From Vagococcus salmoninarum (GTDB lineage: Bacteria > Bacillota > Bacilli > Lactobacillales > Vagococcaceae), in the NCBI RefSeq assembly GCF_003987495.1, contig NZ_NGJU01000017.1, forward strand, positions 1-64,000: a stretch of 64,000 nucleotides of DNA, in the 5' to 3' direction. The notes below the pieces were generated by a model, which did no database searches, had not been told where the DNA came from, and saw only the letters and a program-made list of their open reading frames with translations. Below are positions 54,891 to 63,159 of this stretch, piece after piece. A program made the position numbers and the translations under genes. The stretch's first letter is position 1; each line of letters starts with the position of its first letter.

Positions 54891-55658
54891 TTACTTAATC
54901 GTATAACCGCCATCAATCATTAAGTTTTCACCAGTAATTAAACTAGCCCCATCGGAAACTAAGTAAAGAGCAGCCGCTGCCACTTCTTCCGGGTAGCCAA
55001 AGCGACCTAAAGGAATTAATTTTTTCATCTCTTCCCCGACTTCCCCAGCCCAAGCTTTTTTACCTAGTTCAGTTAAAATAACTGTTGGCGAGATACTGTT
55101 GACGTTAATTTGATAAGGGGCCCATTCCATTGCTAAAACTTGAGTCAATGACACGACTGCCCCTTTACTAGCACAGTAGGCCGCATGTTGATCAAGGGCG
55201 ACTTTGGCAGCTTGGGACGCCATATTGACAATCTTGCCCCCACCTTGTTTGATCATCCGCTGCCCAACTGCTTGAGCCACTAAAAAAGTTCCTTTCACAT
55301 TAATCTCGAAAGTTAAATCCCAGTCAGCTTCCTTTACGTCTTCGGCTTTTTCTAAGAAAACGACCCCGGCGGAATTAACTAAAATATCAATTTTTCCAAA
55401 GGTGGCTTCAATTTTGTCTAAACTAGCTTCAATTTGGCTTTTATTAGTAATGTCTGTGACTACTCCCATGACACCTTCCTCACTAATCTCTTTCGCTAAC
55501 TCTGGCGTCTCTAGTTTTTTATCTAAGATAGCTACTTTGGCTCCTTTACCGTGAAATAAACGAACCATAGCATTGCCAATGCCACTGCCTCCCCCAGTTA
55601 CTACAGCGACTTTATCTGCTAAACTAAAATTAATATCAAATCCCGTGTATTGATTCAT
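54891..55658 (-). CDS. Short-chain dehydrogenase/reductase
   Basis: A 255-residue classical SDR: cofactor motif TGGGSGIGNAM, NSAGV, catalytic YCASKGAV (Tyr, Lys) and Ser in MASQAAK. Asp in AILDKK at the end of beta-2 favours NAD. It is close in context to the SDR of Listeria dihydroxyacetone-type operons and could oxidise a polyol such as a tetritol or glycerol. It lies between dhaK and dhaL. Confidence 0.9.
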   Translation of the reverse strand: MNQYTGFDINFSLADKVAVVTGGGSGIGNAMVRLFHGKGAKVAILDKKLETPELAKEISEEGVMGVVTDITNKSQIEASLDKIEATFGKIDILVNSAGVVFLEKAEDVKEADWDLTFEINVKGTFLVAQAVGQRMIKQGGGKIVNMASQAAKVALDQHAAYCASKGAVVSLTQVLAMEWAPYQINVNSISPTVILTELGKKAWAGEVGEEMKKLIPLGRFGYPEEVAAAALYLVSDGASLITGENLMIDGGYTIK

Positions 55659-55675
55659 TTCCGTTCTCCAATCTC

Positions 55676-56668
55676 TTACTGGCGCCAGTAAGGGGTGTCA
55701 CAAGGGGCAGCTAATAATCCTTTTATTTCTTCATCTAAATCAACAATCGTGATTGATAAACCAATCATGTCCATTGAGGTGGCGTAATTACCGACTTGGG
55801 AGCTGGCGATTTCAAAGCCTTCTTCTTCTAAAATTTCAACGACTCGTCGGTAAGAAATGTATTGATCCATTAAAGGCAGACCACCTAAGCCGTTTACTAA
55901 GACGTGAATCTCTGCCCCTTCAGCTAATTTGGCTTCGGCTAAAATATGACTTAACAGTTGTTCGACGACTTCATCCGCTGTGGCTAATGCCGTTCGTTCA
56001 ATTCCTGGCTCACCGTGAATCCCCATACCGACTTCCATCTCGCCATCAGCCATTTCAAAAATAACTTCCCCTGTCACTGGTAGTGTGGAGGAAGACAACG
56101 CCACCCCCATAGAATAGGTGCGACTGTTCGCTTTTTCGGCAAGGGCTTTGACTTTAGCTAAGTCGTAGCCTTGAGCGGCTGCTCCACTAGCAACTTTAAA
56201 GACAATAATATCCCCAGCCACCCCTCTTCGCTCACTGACTTCTTTGGCGGAATAGACATCATCAGTTACTAAGACCGTTTCTACTTGAATGCCATCTTCA
56301 GCTGCTAACTCGGCGCCCATATCAAAATTCATGACATCACCGGCATAATTTCCATATAAATAGAGACAGCCCCGACCACTATCAACGGCTTTAACAGCTT
56401 GATAACAAGGTTCCGGCGAAGGGGAAGTATTGACGTTACCGATAACCGCAGCATCAGCAAAGTCTTTCCCAACATAGCCGAGAAAGAGTGGTTCATGACC
56501 AGAACCGCCTCCAACAATAATCCGCACCCGTGGCTCCTGACTTAAGTGACGACTAACGACGACTCGCTGATCATTTTCTAACAAATAGACATGTTCTGAA
56601 TGAGCTAGACAATAGCCTGCTAACATTTCCTCCACTGCTTCATAACCATCATTTAATAATCGTCTCAT
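55676..56668 (-). CDS. dhaK: DhaK-type kinase subunit
   Basis: A 330-residue DhaK substrate-binding subunit with GGGSGHEPLFLGYVG, NVNTSPSPEP, and MGIHGEPGIERT containing the His that holds the ketose covalently. The usual partners DhaL and a DhaM-like protein are in the same operon. The substrate may be dihydroxyacetone or a tetrulose. Confidence 0.93.
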   Translation of the reverse strand: MRRLLNDGYEAVEEMLAGYCLAHSEHVYLLENDQRVVVSRHLSQEPRVRIIVGGGSGHEPLFLGYVGKDFADAAVIGNVNTSPSPEPCYQAVKAVDSGRGCLYLYGNYAGDVMNFDMGAELAAEDGIQVETVLVTDDVYSAKEVSERRGVAGDIIVFKVASGAAAQGYDLAKVKALAEKANSRTYSMGVALSSSTLPVTGEVIFEMADGEMEVGMGIHGEPGIERTALATADEVVEQLLSHILAEAKLAEGAEIHVLVNGLGGLPLMDQYISYRRVVEILEEEGFEIASSQVGNYATSMDMIGLSITIVDLDEEIKGLLAAPCDTPYWRQ

Positions 56669-56705
56669 CGACTATCCTCTTCCTTTCTTTAACTTTCAGC
56701 TCCGC

Positions 56706-57044
56706 CTACAAAAATAATGACAACAACCAACCGCCTAAAATTCCTCCAATGACGGCACAAGCAATGATTGGCAAAGAAGGTTTGACTTTATCTCCTGTCA
56801 AAACAGCTCCGACCCAAATCCCAACTCCAGCCGCCAGACCTTGATCAACCCAAGCGCCTGTTTGGGTAATCATCGGCGTAGCTAAGCCATGGTTTAAACA
56901 CCAGACAGTCCCGACAATAAAGGCGGCAGCCATCCAACCTCCCAAGGCTCCCCATTCAGCTACCATCTTGCCCCACATTAAACGAATCGCCAAAGGAAAA
57001 ATCGCACTGCCGACAATTGTTGCCATCGCTAAATTAACGGTCAT
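56706..57044 (-). CDS. Lin0368-like small membrane protein, second copy
   Basis: A 112-residue hydrophobic protein with three or four helices. It matches what Listeria annotations call a Lin0368-family putative glycerol transporter subunit. It overlaps the preceding sister gene by 4 bp. GAGGAGG precedes its ATG. The paired GGW and MxxLxxG segments in the two sisters suggest an ancient duplication and a heterodimer. Confidence 0.7.
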   Translation of the reverse strand: MTVNLAMATIVGSAIFPLAIRLMWGKMVAEWGALGGWMAAAFIVGTVWCLNHGLATPMITQTGAWVDQGLAAGVGIWVGAVLTGDKVKPSLPIIACAVIGGILGGWLLSLFL

Positions 57045-57403
57045 TTTTGTTCCTCCTCTGCTTTTTGATGTTTTTCAATTTTAGCAGACAGGACACCACC
57101 GACAACAGCCCCGATGACGACTAAACTGATAGTTGGTAAAGCTGCTACTAGTTGCTGACTGCCGTGAATAAAACTATCTCGAGCAATCCCACAAATGCCA
57201 ATCGCTAAGCCCATATCAACAAAGGCTACGCCGTCTTCGTTACTCGTTAAATTTAAAAAATGGTTTAAAAACCATAAAGGACCAATAATGATAATCGCAG
57301 CCACAAAACCACCTAAAATTCCGACTTGACCGATTTCTCCCCAAACTGACATCACAATTAAACCAGCTAAGGTGTAGCCGACAACACTTCTAATTCGTTT
57401 CAT
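57041..57403 (-). CDS. Lin0368-like small membrane protein, first copy
   Basis: A 120-residue protein with about four helices and a charged C-terminal tail (KIEKHQKAEEEQK). It is a sister of the next gene (both have WFLNHFL/WCLNHGL and an IGI-type segment). As the only membrane proteins of the operon, the pair may be its transporter, which is inference. Confidence 0.7.
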   Translation of the reverse strand: MKRIRSVVGYTLAGLIVMSVWGEIGQVGILGGFVAAIIIIGPLWFLNHFLNLTSNEDGVAFVDMGLAIGICGIARDSFIHGSQQLVAALPTISLVVIGAVVGGVLSAKIEKHQKAEEEQK

Positions 57404-57806
57404 CCCTTTCCTCCAGTTCTCTTCTTAATAGTTCTAAAGTTTTCATAATTCCCGCTTTATCCCGACCAATTGCCCCTTCAACTGCTGCCACATAAGCCCC
57501 CTCGACTAAAGGGAGTTCAGGTAAGAAAGTAATTCGTTCTTGTATTTCAGCATCTTCTAATAATTCCAAAGCAAATCTTACGCTTAACTGACTGCTCTCA
57601 CTATCGCAAAATATCCAAATATCCGTAGTTTCTTCTAAAAGACTTAAAGTCTTTAAGATTGCTAAAGGACTCATTCCTAAAATACTGTCACTTCTACCAA
57701 CTGGTAAAACAATCACTTTTGAGTCTAAACCAATCATGACTTCAATCATTGCTAGTAAGTCATTCACTTCTTCCTCATTGTCGGAAACTAAGACAATCCC
57801 AATCAT
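57390..57806 (-). CDS. DhaM-like EIIA(Man)-fold protein lacking the active His
   Basis: A 138-residue protein with the DhaM/EIIA-Man fold at its start (MIGIVLVSD). In active DhaM a His follows the serine (GIVIVSHS); here Asp takes its place. LLPVGRSDSILGMSP replaces the usual GGTDD region. It overlaps both neighbours by 4 to 14 bp. It may be a regulatory or structural relic, not a phosphocarrier. Confidence 0.7.
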   Translation of the reverse strand: MIGIVLVSDNEEEVNDLLAMIEVMIGLDSKVIVLPVGRSDSILGMSPLAILKTLSLLEETTDIWIFCDSESSQLSVRFALELLEDAEIQERITFLPELPLVEGAYVAAVEGAIGRDKAGIMKTLELLRRELEERDETN

Positions 57807-58819
57807 CGGTTGTTAGCCTTTAGTAACCAAGCCTTAACTTTCGGCACCATCAAGCCTGGGCTGCCGCCAAAAGCATCGACAGTTGTGCCAGCAATGTGAG
57901 GGGTTAAAGTGACATTATCTAACTGTAACAACGGATGTTCCTTGGCTAATGGTTCATTATCGAAAACATCAAGAGCAGCGCCCATTATTTTTTTAGCAGT
58001 TAAGGTCTCGATTAAGGCTTCTTCATCAACTAAGTGGGAACGAGCTGTATTAATGAAATAAGCAGTTGGCTTCATTAAATCAAAGCGATTTTGGTTCATT
58101 AACTGATATGTTTCCGGTGTGGAACGAGCATGGAGTGACACGACATCACTATTTACTAACAATTCTTCCAGTGACACGACACGACCTCTTGGTAAGTCTG
58201 CTTGTTTAACATAAGGGTCATAGACTAAAAACTGACAACTAAAACCACTTAAGAGTTCGGTCACTAAAAACCCAATCTTTCCGAAACCGATTAAGCCAAT
58301 TTTTCGTTCTTTCAGTTCGATAATTTGACCTTCATTTGGAAAACCTTTCCGCCACTTGCCAGCTTGTAACTCATTGTGACTGCGGCCGATGTTTTTAATT
58401 TCAGCTAAGATTAAGCCAACAGTAAATTCCGCTACTGCTCGAGCGTTACGCCCACTAAGATTAACAACCTCGATTTGTCGTTCCTTAGCTGCTACTAAAT
58501 CAATGTTCTCCACCCCTGCTCGCAAGACAAAAATAGTTTTAAGCTTAGGTGATTTTTCAATCAGTTGCCGATTAATTGGCGTAAATTGCACAATCAAAAG
58601 ACTGGCTTGGCTGATTTCTGTTTGAAGTGCCACAGGTAAATCAATTCCCTCAGGTCCTTGTTCTTCAACTTGGCGATTCGCTGCTTGAAGCTCTTCGATA
58701 CTAGGATGTTGCCAACTAGTGACTTTTAGTTCTGCTACTGTCTCTAAGTCACTAAGCCCTTGTCTCATCATCTCTGCTGAGATCAAAGAATCGCCAACTG
58801 CGAGAATTTTTTCTGTCAC
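57803..58819 (-). CDS. D-isomer-specific 2-hydroxyacid dehydrogenase
   Basis: A 338-residue NAD-dependent enzyme with the Rossmann motif GLIGFGKIGFLV, a substrate Arg in NTARSHLVDEEAL, and the catalytic His in LTPHIAGTTVDA. Related to phosphoglycerate dehydrogenase and glyoxylate reductase. In this operon it may oxidise a phosphorylated C4 acid or a tetrulose derivative. It overlaps both neighbours by 4 bp. Confidence 0.9.
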   Translation of the reverse strand: MTEKILAVGDSLISAEMMRQGLSDLETVAELKVTSWQHPSIEELQAANRQVEEQGPEGIDLPVALQTEISQASLLIVQFTPINRQLIEKSPKLKTIFVLRAGVENIDLVAAKERQIEVVNLSGRNARAVAEFTVGLILAEIKNIGRSHNELQAGKWRKGFPNEGQIIELKERKIGLIGFGKIGFLVTELLSGFSCQFLVYDPYVKQADLPRGRVVSLEELLVNSDVVSLHARSTPETYQLMNQNRFDLMKPTAYFINTARSHLVDEEALIETLTAKKIMGAALDVFDNEPLAKEHPLLQLDNVTLTPHIAGTTVDAFGGSPGLMVPKVKAWLLKANNR

Positions 58820-60357
58820 AAACTTTCCCCCTCTCCGGCTTTAATCCCACTTGCAACGGTTTCAAAGTCTTGCCAAATAGGGGCTAGTTTTGTTAGAAGA
58901 TTGCGATACAGTTGATACTTTTGATCATAAAGAGCTTTTTTAGTTTGATCTGGCTGACACGTTTTGACAACTTGAATCATCCGCTGCGCTCCTACTTCTA
59001 CGCTTGCAAAAAGCCCTGCGCTAACTCCGGCAATAATTGCCGCTCCCATGGCACCTAGTTCTTTCGTTTGAGTGACTTCAATCGGAACTTGTAAAATGTC
59101 AGCAAACATTTGCATCCAAATTTCTGAATTAACGACGCCACCAGCAATCCGGGCTTGTTTAAAGTTCCCACCTTGGGCTATTAACTTATCAATATGATGG
59201 CGGTGACTAAAGACAACCCCTTCGTAAATTGCTCTGATTAAATGGCCACGTTTATGCCAAGCACTCATACCAACAAAGGCACTCTTAGCTCGGGGATCAA
59301 CGTTAGTTCCAAATAAGAATGGCAAAAAGATTAAGTTCGAACGATCATAAGGAACACTTGCAACTAAATCATTAGCTAAGTCATAAAGGGTCCCTTCAGT
59401 GTATTCAAGGCCTTTCAAGACTTCAGTTAAAAACCACTCTAAGTTACTGGCAGAAGTCGGGCTACCTTCTGCAATTAAATAGCGATTACCTGGAGCAATG
59501 GCACACATAAATAAATCATCGGAAATAACTGGTTCTTCAGCCATAAATTCATTGATTGACCAAGTTCCTGCCGTCACACATAGTTGATCTTTTTGAATGC
59601 TTCCTGTGGCGATTGCTGAAGCATGCATGTCCATAGTGCCACCAGCAACAGGTGTGCCAGTGGCCAAGCCAGTCAGTTCCGCAATTTCTTTCGTAATATA
59701 ACCGTGAATCGCTAAAGGGTCTTTCAATGGTGGCAACTTATCATAAAGAGACTCAATCCCGAATTCCTTTAATAAGTCTTGATCTAAACGCTTTTCAGCA
59801 ATATTTAACATCCCACCTCCAGAAAAATCACTGATTTCCGTTGCTGCCAAACCTGTCAGTCGATACTTAATATAATCTTTACACATAAAGACGTAATCGG
59901 TTTTGGCGATAACAGCTGGTTCATGATCGACTAACCATCTGAGAATAGGAGCTGGTTGCCCTGCCCAAATTGAGTTATAAGTTTTTAACAAGGTCCTGGT
60001 GAAAGTGCCATCTTTTTGCCACTGCTCAACATAGTCTTTGCCCCGAGTGTCTGTTGAAATCACCCCATTGTAAGTCGGCTTGCCAGCTTTATCAGATAAA
60101 TAAACGCCGTTGCCATGGCCGGTAATCCCAATTCCGATAATGCTGACCCCTGAAACACTCGTTTTTTCCAGTAACTCGCGAATAACTGCCACATTTGCTT
60201 GCCACATCGCTTCACTGTCTCGTTCCGTATGACCAGGCCGTGGCGTAATCATCACTAACTTTCGGCTGACAACTGCGACTTCCTGACCGTCTAAGCTGTA
60301 TAAAGCGCCTTTAATGACGGTCCCCCCATTATCAATTCCTAGTAAAAAAGTTGACAT
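58816..60357 (-). CDS. FGGY-family carbohydrate kinase
   Basis: A 513-residue kinase with LLGIDNGGTVIKGALY at the start (phosphate 1 motif), GIGITGHGNGVYL, the GGTMDMHASAIATG ATPase motif and RIAGGVVNSEIWMQMFADIL near the C terminus. This group includes xylulose, erythritol and L-fuculose kinases. Next to TIM- and RpiB-like isomerases, a role as erythritol or tetrulose kinase is plausible. The substrate is not fixed by sequence. Confidence 0.9.
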   Translation of the reverse strand: MSTFLLGIDNGGTVIKGALYSLDGQEVAVVSRKLVMITPRPGHTERDSEAMWQANVAVIRELLEKTSVSGVSIIGIGITGHGNGVYLSDKAGKPTYNGVISTDTRGKDYVEQWQKDGTFTRTLLKTYNSIWAGQPAPILRWLVDHEPAVIAKTDYVFMCKDYIKYRLTGLAATEISDFSGGGMLNIAEKRLDQDLLKEFGIESLYDKLPPLKDPLAIHGYITKEIAELTGLATGTPVAGGTMDMHASAIATGSIQKDQLCVTAGTWSINEFMAEEPVISDDLFMCAIAPGNRYLIAEGSPTSASNLEWFLTEVLKGLEYTEGTLYDLANDLVASVPYDRSNLIFLPFLFGTNVDPRAKSAFVGMSAWHKRGHLIRAIYEGVVFSHRHHIDKLIAQGGNFKQARIAGGVVNSEIWMQMFADILQVPIEVTQTKELGAMGAAIIAGVSAGLFASVEVGAQRMIQVVKTCQPDQTKKALYDQKYQLYRNLLTKLAPIWQDFETVASGIKAGEGESL

Positions 60358-60379
60358 CTTGGCCTCACTTTCTCAAAGG

Positions 60380-61153
60380 TTATCCTTTGTTTTCGACTGC
60401 TATGACAATTGCTTTTAACTGACTAATCTCATGACCAAATCGGCCGACAAATACCCCATCAACATCCACATGGTCAACGATCTTTGCTACATTTTCCGAA
60501 CTGACGGAACCCCCGTAAATCAAACGGATTTTTTGACTAACATCTTGTCCGTAATGGATTTCCAACAGTTGGCGAATCAGTTGATGACTACTATGAATAT
60601 AATTAGCGGAAGCCGCCGCTTCTTGACCAATTGCCCAAACTGGTTCGTAAGCAATAATGACCTTACTTAATTTAGCTGAACCTAGGCCTTGAAGAGCTAA
60701 AAAAAGCTGCCGTTCTAACTCTGCTTGGCGTTGATTTAAGCTAGTCAATTTTGCGACTTCCCCGACACATAACAACGGAATTAAGCCATTATTTAAAGTC
60801 AGTCTGACTTTTTGCTGAATGAGTTGGTCGTCTTCTTTAAAAAGTTGTCGGCGTTCACTATGGCCAACTTCTACATAGCCACCTCCGACTTCTCGTAAAC
60901 TTAAAATTGAATATTCACCGGTGTATGGTCCTTTCTCAAATGGGCCGATGTTTTGGGCCCCCACCCCAATGTTTGAGTTTTTTAAAGTAGCCGCTACTTG
61001 GGAAATAGCTCCTAAACTAGGAAAGTAAAGGAACTCAACAGAACTCGTTTTCAATTCCCGCAGTAAGTTTTCAGCAATTTTCAAGTTACTAGCAAGCTCA
61101 GGGTAATAGGCTTTTAAACTTAGAGCCACAACTGGTTTTCGCTTCATCTCCAT
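60380..61153 (-). CDS. Triose-phosphate-isomerase-like tetrulose-phosphate isomerase
   Basis: A 257-residue TIM barrel. GHSERR (His 95 region) and IAYEPVWAIGQ (catalytic Glu) are intact, as is IYGGSVSSENV. The N-terminal Lys is replaced in ALSLKAYY (Asn-Lys usually), a change seen in TIM paralogues. As a second TIM in a sugar operon it is likely LerI/EryH-type. ATG 61147 has better spacing to GGGGG than 61153. Confidence 0.88.
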   Translation of the reverse strand: MEMKRKPVVALSLKAYYPELASNLKIAENLLRELKTSSVEFLYFPSLGAISQVAATLKNSNIGVGAQNIGPFEKGPYTGEYSILSLREVGGGYVEVGHSERRQLFKEDDQLIQQKVRLTLNNGLIPLLCVGEVAKLTSLNQRQAELERQLFLALQGLGSAKLSKVIIAYEPVWAIGQEAAASANYIHSSHQLIRQLLEIHYGQDVSQKIRLIYGGSVSSENVAKIVDHVDVDGVFVGRFGHEISQLKAIVIAVENKG

Positions 61154-61166
61154 TCCCCCATTTCTT

Positions 61167-61619
61167 TTAATTCTGTCTAAGCTCAGTTTCCTTAGCTGTA
61201 ATTTGACTAATTTTTCGCAAGGAGGGACTAGCTTTAAAACGGTGGCTTAAATACTCGGCAACTAATTTTTTAGCAACTTCATCACCAGTAATCTTACTGC
61301 CTAAAGTAATAATTTGGGCATCATTACTAAGTTGGGCTCGCTCTGCTGAATAAGGATCTGTGACTTGAGCGGCACGAATGCCTGGAATTTTATTCGCCGC
61401 AATGGCCATCCCAATGCCGGTGCCACAGATTAGAATACCTCGCTCAACTTCTTCCCCTAAGATACTTTGTGAGACGGTGAAAGCCACTGCTGGATAATCC
61501 ACCGCTTTCTCAGAGTGACAGCCGTAATCAACGACTTCATGCCCTGCCTGTTCTAGCGCCTGTCGTAAGGTCTCTTTTAGTAAATAACCGTGATGATCTG
61601 CCCCAATCCCAATTTTCAT
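61167..61619 (-). CDS. RpiB/LacB-like sugar-phosphate isomerase
   Basis: A 150-residue RpiB-family isomerase with GIGADHHGYLLKETL and ILICGTGIGMAIAANKIPGI (anion hole GTGIGM). Paralogues act as LacAB, allose-6-P or D-erythrulose-4-P isomerases (EryI/DerI). It is first in the nine-gene operon, which is followed by the TIM-like gene after 13 bp. Confidence 0.93.
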   Translation of the reverse strand: MKIGIGADHHGYLLKETLRQALEQAGHEVVDYGCHSEKAVDYPAVAFTVSQSILGEEVERGILICGTGIGMAIAANKIPGIRAAQVTDPYSAERAQLSNDAQIITLGSKITGDEVAKKLVAEYLSHRFKASPSLRKISQITAKETELRQN

Positions 61620-61865
61620 TGCTCATTCCACACCTTTCTATATTGTTTGATCCTAACTGTTAGAATAACGAAAAAACCCCTTAATCCTTAGGTTGTTGCC
61701 CACCATAACTTTTCAGCTTATTAACAGCTCACGAATGTTAGTTTGACAGGCAATTTTCTAAGTATTAACGGATTTTTATAAGTGACTTCGGACTTTCACG
61801 ACCATTGTAAAATAACGAACATTAGTAGTCAATTATATTAAAGCCAATCTGAAGATTTTTTCAAA

Positions 61866-62603
61866 CTAGCGCAATTTATCTAACCCTGCTAGTAGCTCTT
61901 TCATGCGGCGACGAGCCACATAACATTTTTTGTCTTTTTCAAAATAAACGGTGTAATCTTGTTTATCGACATAACTGACATTTTCTAAATTGATTAAGTA
62001 AGAACGATGACACCGATAGAAACGTTGGTCTTGCTTAACGACGCCATTTAAACTACCATAAAACTCAACTTTTTTATGTTTAGTTACCACATTTACTTTG
62101 TGAGGAATGGCTAAGGTTTCAAAATATAGAATCTCTGAATACGGTAACTGAAACTTGCTTTGATTTGTTTCAAAATGAAAAGCATCTTGACTAATTAGCT
62201 GGTTTTGACGGCTGTCGACTAGCTCAAGACATTCTTCTAAGCGCTTTTTCAATTCACGCTCCGCTTGATTTTTTTCAATCACATCTAGGGCAGAGATTTT
62301 ATAACGAAAACTTTCGCTAGCTAATTCAGTCTGTCCTGTTACAAATACAATGGTACTATTAGGGTCTTTTTCACGAATACTTTGAGCCACTCGAAACCCT
62401 TTGCTCCGATCTTTGTTAAATGTCGTATCAAGAAAAAATAATTGATGACACCCTTGTTCTGTCACTTTTTCAAGTAGTTTTTTGGGACGACCAGTAGCCA
62501 CAATTTTCCGAATCGTGATAGTTTTCTCGTTTAACACTTCTTTAATTAGGCGTTCTAAACGTTGCCGATAATATAAATCTTCTTCTAATATAAAAATATT
62601 CAT
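61866..62603 (-). CDS. LytTR-family response regulator (AgrA-like)
   Basis: A 245-residue regulator. Residues 1-125 are a receiver (phospho-Asp in FFLDTTFNK; GxAxD-type K is less clear near VIEKNQ). Residues 140-245 are a LytTR DNA-binding domain (FYRCHRSYLINLENV, then YFEKDKKCYVARRRM). No histidine kinase is adjacent in the window. It is divergent from the acyl carrier protein/ketosynthase cluster, which it may control, often via a peptide signal. Confidence 0.9.
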   Translation of the reverse strand: MNIFILEEDLYYRQRLERLIKEVLNEKTITIRKIVATGRPKKLLEKVTEQGCHQLFFLDTTFNKDRSKGFRVAQSIREKDPNSTIVFVTGQTELASESFRYKISALDVIEKNQAERELKKRLEECLELVDSRQNQLISQDAFHFETNQSKFQLPYSEILYFETLAIPHKVNVVTKHKKVEFYGSLNGVVKQDQRFYRCHRSYLINLENVSYVDKQDYTVYFEKDKKCYVARRRMKELLAGLDKLR

Positions 62604-62922
62604 TGATTCACCTCATTAAATATTCAATCACTTGCAACTAACTAAAATTCTAATTCGGCCTATCAGTTGGCTGAAGGTCAACCTTACCTAAAACTTTGGC
62701 TTAATTGTAACAAGTTATTAAACAATAATGGGTGGAAAATCTTCAACGGTCTCTGTATATTCCTAGTTGGTCAATGCTTCACCTTTAAAGCTTCTTCAAT
62801 AATCATTTGAGATAAAAGGCTTTTTTTCTATAAAAGTTTATTTTACTATAAAGTATCTTAAAATTAACGAAGGACCTAAGGTTTAATGTTAATTTTATTA
62901 AATAATTATGAGGTGGCTATTA
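62604..62922. other. Divergent regulatory region before the ACP cluster
   Basis: About 300 bp with no gene, between the LytTR gene and the ACP cluster. It contains short candidate repeats such as AACCTTACCT and GGACCTAAGG but no clear pair at the spacing expected of an AgrA site. A plus-strand promoter must exist; the stretch near 62850 (TATAAAAG, TATAAAG) could supply the -10. Confidence 0.4.
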
Positions 62923-63159
62923 ATGACGAAGGATATTAAAAAAATTATTGCGAAAGTAGCTAATGTTGATGTAACCATAATAACTGACGAGACGGAATTA
63001 GTCGCTGATCTGGAATTAGACTCGATGGATGTCTTGGATATTGTAACTGAGCTTGAAAAAACTTACCCAATCGATATTCCAGGTGAAGCGATGACAGAGT
63101 TTTTTTCAGTGGAAGATATTCAGCTTTGTGTTAATGAATTGATGGCTAAAAATGACTAA
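62923..63159 (+). CDS. Acyl carrier protein
   Basis: A 78-residue ACP with the phosphopantetheine Ser in LELDSMDVLDIVTELEKTY (DSM motif). Housekeeping ACPs of this lineage have DSLD, so this is a dedicated carrier. I chose ATG 62923 (MTKDIKKI) because GAGGTGG lies six bases upstream; an ATG at 62908 would place it inside the gene. It overlaps the ketosynthase start by 8 bp. Confidence 0.92.
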   Translation: MTKDIKKIIAKVANVDVTIITDETELVADLELDSMDVLDIVTELEKTYPIDIPGEAMTEFFSVEDIQLCVNELMAKND

